From contig SFGO01000098.1 in assembly GCA_004556545.1 (NCBI GenBank), forward strand, positions 1-8,779: a stretch of 8,779 nucleotides of DNA, in the 5' to 3' direction. The position numbers and the translations under genes were made by a program. This document shows, piece after piece, positions 5,960 through 8,779 of this stretch. This DNA is from Clostridiales bacterium. Lineage in GTDB: Bacteria; Bacillota; Clostridia; Christensenellales; Aristaeellaceae. Positions within the stretch are counted from its first letter, which is position 1; each line of letters opens with the position of its first letter. The notes beneath the pieces were generated by a model. That model was not told where the DNA came from. It did not search any database and saw nothing but the letters and a program-made list of their open reading frames with translations.

Positions 5960-5967
5960 AGGAGGTG
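5960..5967 (+). promoter_or_regulatory. Ribosome binding site that selects the TTG start of spoIIE
   Basis: AGGAGGTG ends 8 nt before TTG 5976. The frame is open back to 5820, but an upstream start would put the promoter and this site inside the gene; the next ATG (5988) is 20 nt away. Confidence 0.85.
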
Positions 5968-5975
5968 TTTTTTCC

Positions 5976-8315
5976 TTGCAAAGCGAAATGCAGACCGGGA
6001 ACGGCGGGCTGAAAGCCGCTTCCGTCAGACCAAAATTTTCCGCCTCGGCCCGCGCCTTTTTTCAGTGGGCCTACGCTACGCTGGCCTGTTCCGTTCATCA
6101 GCTGGAGATATGCGCCTGTTTCTTTCTGCTGCCCTTCGTGCGCTGGTTCGGAATTCCCTCGCCCTTTGCGGCGGCGCTGCTTCTGGGGCTGAATCGCCCG
6201 CCGGAGCTTTTCTCCCTGCTGGGCATGGCGCTGTCGCTGGCTCTCCGGCTGCTTTGGGGAATCGAAAGCGACCCGTGGCAATATGCGGGGCTTTTGTTCC
6301 TCTGGCTGCTTTTGCGGCGCTCCCGTCCCCGCCCCGGCATTGAAACGGCGGCGCTGGGCGGCGCGGCCATGATGCCCCGGGCGATTCAAAGCCTGTTTGC
6401 GGGCGATCCGTTGCAGATTTTGCTGGCGCTGGCGGCGGTGCCGGTATGCATGGTGCTTTCCGCCTGGTTCCGGGACGGGCTGGAGCGGACAGGCTTTGCG
6501 CCGCCGCGCTTCCGGGACAAGGCAGTGCGGATTTTTCTGGGCCTTCTGCTGATTTCCGGGCTGGGCTACTTTCAGTTTTTGGGCGTTCCGCTGGGACAAG
6601 CCGCCGCAGTGCTGGGCACGCTGCTGGCTGCCGGGCAGGCCGGGTGCGCCGCAGGAGCGGCGGGCGGGCTGTTCTGCGGTCTGGCGCTGGCGTTTGGCGG
6701 CCACGACTGTCGGATCGCCTTCAGCCTGTCCCTGTGCGGGCTTCTCTGCGGCATTCCCTTTTGGAAAAAGAAACGGCTGCTGGGAATGGCAGCGGCCTTT
6801 GTGGGAAATCTGCTTTCCTTTTTTGTGACTCCGCTGACACAGCCGCCGCTGGGCTGGCTGGCGGTGGCGCTGGGCGGGCTTTGCTACGTGCTTTTGCCCA
6901 AAGCCCGTCTGGACGAGGCCCGGGAACTGCTCTGCCCGCTGAGCCGTCAGTCCGGCGGCATGGACGGGGCATTCCTTCGGGAGACCATCGCCCGGATGCA
7001 GGAATCCATCCGCAGCGTGGCCAAGGCTCTGCCGCAAGCCCCGGAAACAGTTCCCTCCGAAGGGCTGGAGCTGGGCGAACTGCTCTGCGCCCAATGCTCC
7101 AATCGGGAGCTATGCTGGGGTCGCGCCCGGGCCCGCACGGAAAAGCTGATGAATTCTATGATCGAGCGCAGCCGTCAGGGCGAGCCCATCGAGGAGGATA
7201 CGCTGCCCGCCCTGAGCCAGCAGGGCTGTCTGCGGGCGGAAGCCATTCCCGAAGCGGCGCAGCAGGCGCTTGCCCTGCATCAGCAGCGGCTGAACCGCCA
7301 GAAGCGCGCCCGCTACGAGCGGGAGCTGACCCTGACCCATCTGGCGGCCATGCTGGGTTCCCTCGGGGAGCTGAACACCGTCGCGGCGGGGGAGAGTCTG
7401 AATGATTTGCAGGCGGCGCACATCATCCGCCAGCTCATGGACGAGCTGCACGTTCCCGCCCAGCTTTTATACGCCCGCCGGGTGGACGGGCATTTGCAGG
7501 CGGCCTTACAGGCGGAGGCCATGTTCCCCATCCAGAAACCGCTGGAGGCGCTTCTGCGCCGGCTGGATCAGGAGGAACAGATGCCCCTTTCCATCGCCCG
7601 GGCGGAGAAGGGACACATTGAGCTGGAAGAATTACCGTTATACAGCGCTTCCATCGGCACGGCTTCCGTCTGCGCCGGGCAGCGGGAATCCGGCGGAGAA
7701 GGAGACGTATGCGGCGACGCCAGTGCGGCCCGGCGCTGCGACGGCGGGCGGCTGCTGCTCATGCTGTGCGACGGCATGGGTCACGGCCGAGAAGCCCACG
7801 AGCTGAGCGAAAAAACGCTGGAGCTGCTTCTGCTTCTGATGGAAGCGGGCTACACCCGGCGGCAGGCCATTACTGCGGTGAACGGCATCATGCTGTCTCA
7901 AAAAGAGCAGCCGGAGGGCTTTTCCACCGTGGATCTGGCCGACGTGGATCTTTGGACGGGAGACGTTGCGCTGGAAAAGCTGGGGGCCTGCGCCAGCTGG
8001 CTGATCCGGGGCGATCACGTCAAGAAGCTGGAAGCCTCTTCTTTGCCCCTGGGGGTCATGGAAGAAGCCCGCTCCACCTCGGTAGAGTGCCGTCTGCACA
8101 GCGGCGACATCCTGGTCATGCTCTCCGACGGCATTTCGGACGTTTTTCCGGACGACGCCCAAATGCGCAAAATGCTGGAAGAAAGCGTCTACATTCAGCC
8201 CCAGCGCATGGCGGACGCGCTCATCCGCAACGCCATTCTGGCCTCCGGCGGCACTCCCCGGGACGACATGACCGCCCAAGTCCTCCTCCTCATGACAAGG
8301 GGCAGTGCCCCTTGA
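5976..8315 (+). CDS. spoIIE: Stage II sporulation protein E, membrane PP2C phosphatase
   Basis: SpoIIE dephosphorylates the anti-anti-sigma factor SpoIIAA and so releases sigma-F in the forespore; it also acts with FtsZ at the polar septum. From the TTG start the protein has 779 residues (827 in B. subtilis). Residues about 45-310 form a multi-helix membrane domain. A central region has a CxxCx5C motif (371-380) and a long helical stretch. The C-terminal PP2C-type domain shows GDVCGD (576-581), DGMGHG (599-604), LSDGISD (716-722) and DDMT (763-766), the manganese-binding aspartate motifs. All key residues are present, so it should be active. It ends shortly after the domain, and the last residues before TGA (RGSAP) are encoded by hairpin A of the right repeat. 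It is transcribed alone from a Spo0A-type promoter. Confidence 0.97.
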   Translation: MQSEMQTGNGGLKAASVRPKFSASARAFFQWAYATLACSVHQLEICACFFLLPFVRWFGIPSPFAAALLLGLNRPPELFSLLGMALSLALRLLWGIESDPWQYAGLLFLWLLLRRSRPRPGIETAALGGAAMMPRAIQSLFAGDPLQILLALAAVPVCMVLSAWFRDGLERTGFAPPRFRDKAVRIFLGLLLISGLGYFQFLGVPLGQAAAVLGTLLAAGQAGCAAGAAGGLFCGLALAFGGHDCRIAFSLSLCGLLCGIPFWKKKRLLGMAAAFVGNLLSFFVTPLTQPPLGWLAVALGGLCYVLLPKARLDEARELLCPLSRQSGGMDGAFLRETIARMQESIRSVAKALPQAPETVPSEGLELGELLCAQCSNRELCWGRARARTEKLMNSMIERSRQGEPIEEDTLPALSQQGCLRAEAIPEAAQQALALHQQRLNRQKRARYERELTLTHLAAMLGSLGELNTVAAGESLNDLQAAHIIRQLMDELHVPAQLLYARRVDGHLQAALQAEAMFPIQKPLEALLRRLDQEEQMPLSIARAEKGHIELEELPLYSASIGTASVCAGQRESGGEGDVCGDASAARRCDGGRLLLMLCDGMGHGREAHELSEKTLELLLLLMEAGYTRRQAITAVNGIMLSQKEQPEGFSTVDLADVDLWTGDVALEKLGACASWLIRGDHVKKLEASSLPLGVMEEARSTSVECRLHSGDILVMLSDGISDVFPDDAQMRKMLEESVYIQPQRMADALIRNAILASGGTPRDDMTAQVLLLMTRGSAP

Positions 8316-8409
8316 CCCCACACCGCGCCCGTAGGGCGCGGGGGTGATCGGGAGACATGCGGCTTGGCCGGGGTTTTACCGCCGCTCGGCGACAGGCCTC
8401 ATGGCTCGC
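8297..8409 (+). repeat. Right tandem module 1
   Basis: Hairpin A at 8297-8313 (AAGGGGC/GCCCCTT, loop AGT) contains the spoIIE stop context. Hairpin B at 8323-8341 has an 8-bp stem. The 32-nt unit at 8378-8409 has GCCGC opposite ATGGC, the one copy of six where this stem is broken. Confidence 0.8.
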
Positions 8410-8411
8410 AC

Positions 8412-8523
8412 AAGGGGCAGTGCCCCTTGACCCCACACCGCGCCAAAGGGCGCGGGGCAGCTCGGAAGACATGCAGCTTGGCCGGGGAGTTACCGCCGCT
8501 CGGCGACAGGCCTCGCGGCTCGC
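8412..8523 (+). repeat. Right tandem module 2
   Basis: Hairpin A at 8412-8428 is identical to that of module 1. Hairpin B at 8438-8455 has a 7-bp stem with an AAAG loop. The 32-nt unit at 8492-8523 has a perfect GCCGC/GCGGC stem. Confidence 0.8.
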
Positions 8524-8592
8524 CGGTCTGGTATGGCTCCCTGCCGGTTATATAGCAAAGACCGCCATTCGGCGACGGGCCTCATGGCTCGC
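8524..8592 (+). repeat. Right half module
   Basis: A 69-bp unit without hairpins A and B, ending in the 32-nt unit (8561-8592) with the stem GCCAT/ATGGC. It matches the left half module in length and content. Confidence 0.7.
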
Positions 8593-8594
8593 TT

Positions 8595-8633
8595 AAAAAG
8601 GCCAGCGTGGATTTGAAATCCCGCTGGCCTTTT
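8595..8633. terminator. Bidirectional terminator-like hairpin (right)
   Basis: A 12-bp outer stem from AAAAGGCCAGCG and CGCTGGCCTTTT, one bulged T, then an inner GGATTT/AAATCC stem. It has A and T tracts on the two sides and is the likely end of the spoIIE transcript, about 280 bases past its stop codon. The core is identical to the left copy. Confidence 0.6.
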
Positions 8634-8688
8634 GCGCTGCAAAAATATTCATGCCACATCGAAGCATCCCAACCCGCAAGGGGTAAGC

Positions 8689-8731
8689 CTGCCCCACGCC
8701 GACTGCGGGGGAGCAGAGCGGCGATAGGCAG
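8689..8731 (+). other. Conserved three-helix stem-loop in the repeat tail (right)
   Basis: CTGCC/GGCAG, CGCCG/CGGCG and CTGC/GCAG stack with short bulges beneath a GGGGGA loop, as in the left copy at 57-99. Confidence 0.45.
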
Positions 8732-8779
8732 CGGAGGGAAAAAGGCCCGCCCATTTTGACGGCGGAAAAAGGCGAGCTC

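Larger units (their letters stand above)
8297..8779 (+). repeat. Right copy of the complex structured intergenic repeat
   Basis: This is the inverted partner of 9-487, read here away from spoIIE with the same order: two modules, a half module, a terminator-like hairpin and a structured tail. It begins inside the spoIIE coding region and contains its stop codon. It reaches the last base of the window, so its true outer boundary is not visible; the left copy shares the same end point within a few bases. No gene or tRNA is present. Confidence 0.9.

Noticed and set aside
5949..7094. Long minus-strand frame opposite spoIIE
   Set aside because: It reads as Gln/Arg/Pro-rich low-complexity sequence and is the antisense shadow of a confidently identified gene.
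8357..8596. Small coding frames in the right repeat
   Set aside because: They translate tandem palindromic modules and have no recognisable domain; similar frames arise in the left copy.
9..8779. A large transposon with terminal inverted repeats
   Set aside because: The interior holds housekeeping and sporulation genes with no transposase or integrase, and the ends contain internal tandem modules rather than simple termini.

Overview
The window looks like a piece of a G+C-rich, endospore-forming member of the Clostridia (Firmicutes), probably from a metagenome assembly. It carries spoIIE, a Spo0A-type regulator, a TSCPD-domain protein, a DUF378 protein and a duplicated FMN-binding protein. 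Shine-Dalgarno sites are strong, and four of the eight genes are best started at TTG. I cannot name a genus.

Layout. (1) Positions 9-487 and 8297-8779 are two copies of one complex, gene-free repeat in inverted orientation. Each copy has two tandem modules of about 112 bp, a 69-bp half module, a strong terminator-like hairpin and a conserved structured tail. (2) 486-2787, minus strand: TSCPD protein, DEAD-box RNA helicase and CofE-like ligase, probably one transcription unit. (3) 2981-4113, plus strand: a very cysteine-rich unknown protein followed by a DUF378 membrane protein. (4) 3817-5786, minus strand: an FMN-binding membrane protein, then a Spo0A-like regulator whose reading frame runs on antisense through the DUF378 gene. 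(5) 5976-8315, plus strand: spoIIE, preceded by a promoter region that resembles Spo0A-controlled sigma-A promoters.

How it fits together. SpoIIE is the phosphatase that triggers sigma-F activity in the forespore and is classically switched on by phosphorylated Spo0A. Here a divergent Spo0A-like gene lies about 1.1 kb away. Exact 0A-box heptamers (TGTCGAA) lie upstream of both spoIIE and the Spo0A-like gene, so the two may form a local regulatory circuit.

The least explained part is the pair of inverted repeats. They start at the stop codons of the two outward-facing terminal genes and even encode the last residues of SpoIIE. Several predicted stems stay paired despite sequence change between copies. 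I interpret them as a dispersed structured 3'-end or intergenic element. They may also be why an assembly would break at both ends of this window.
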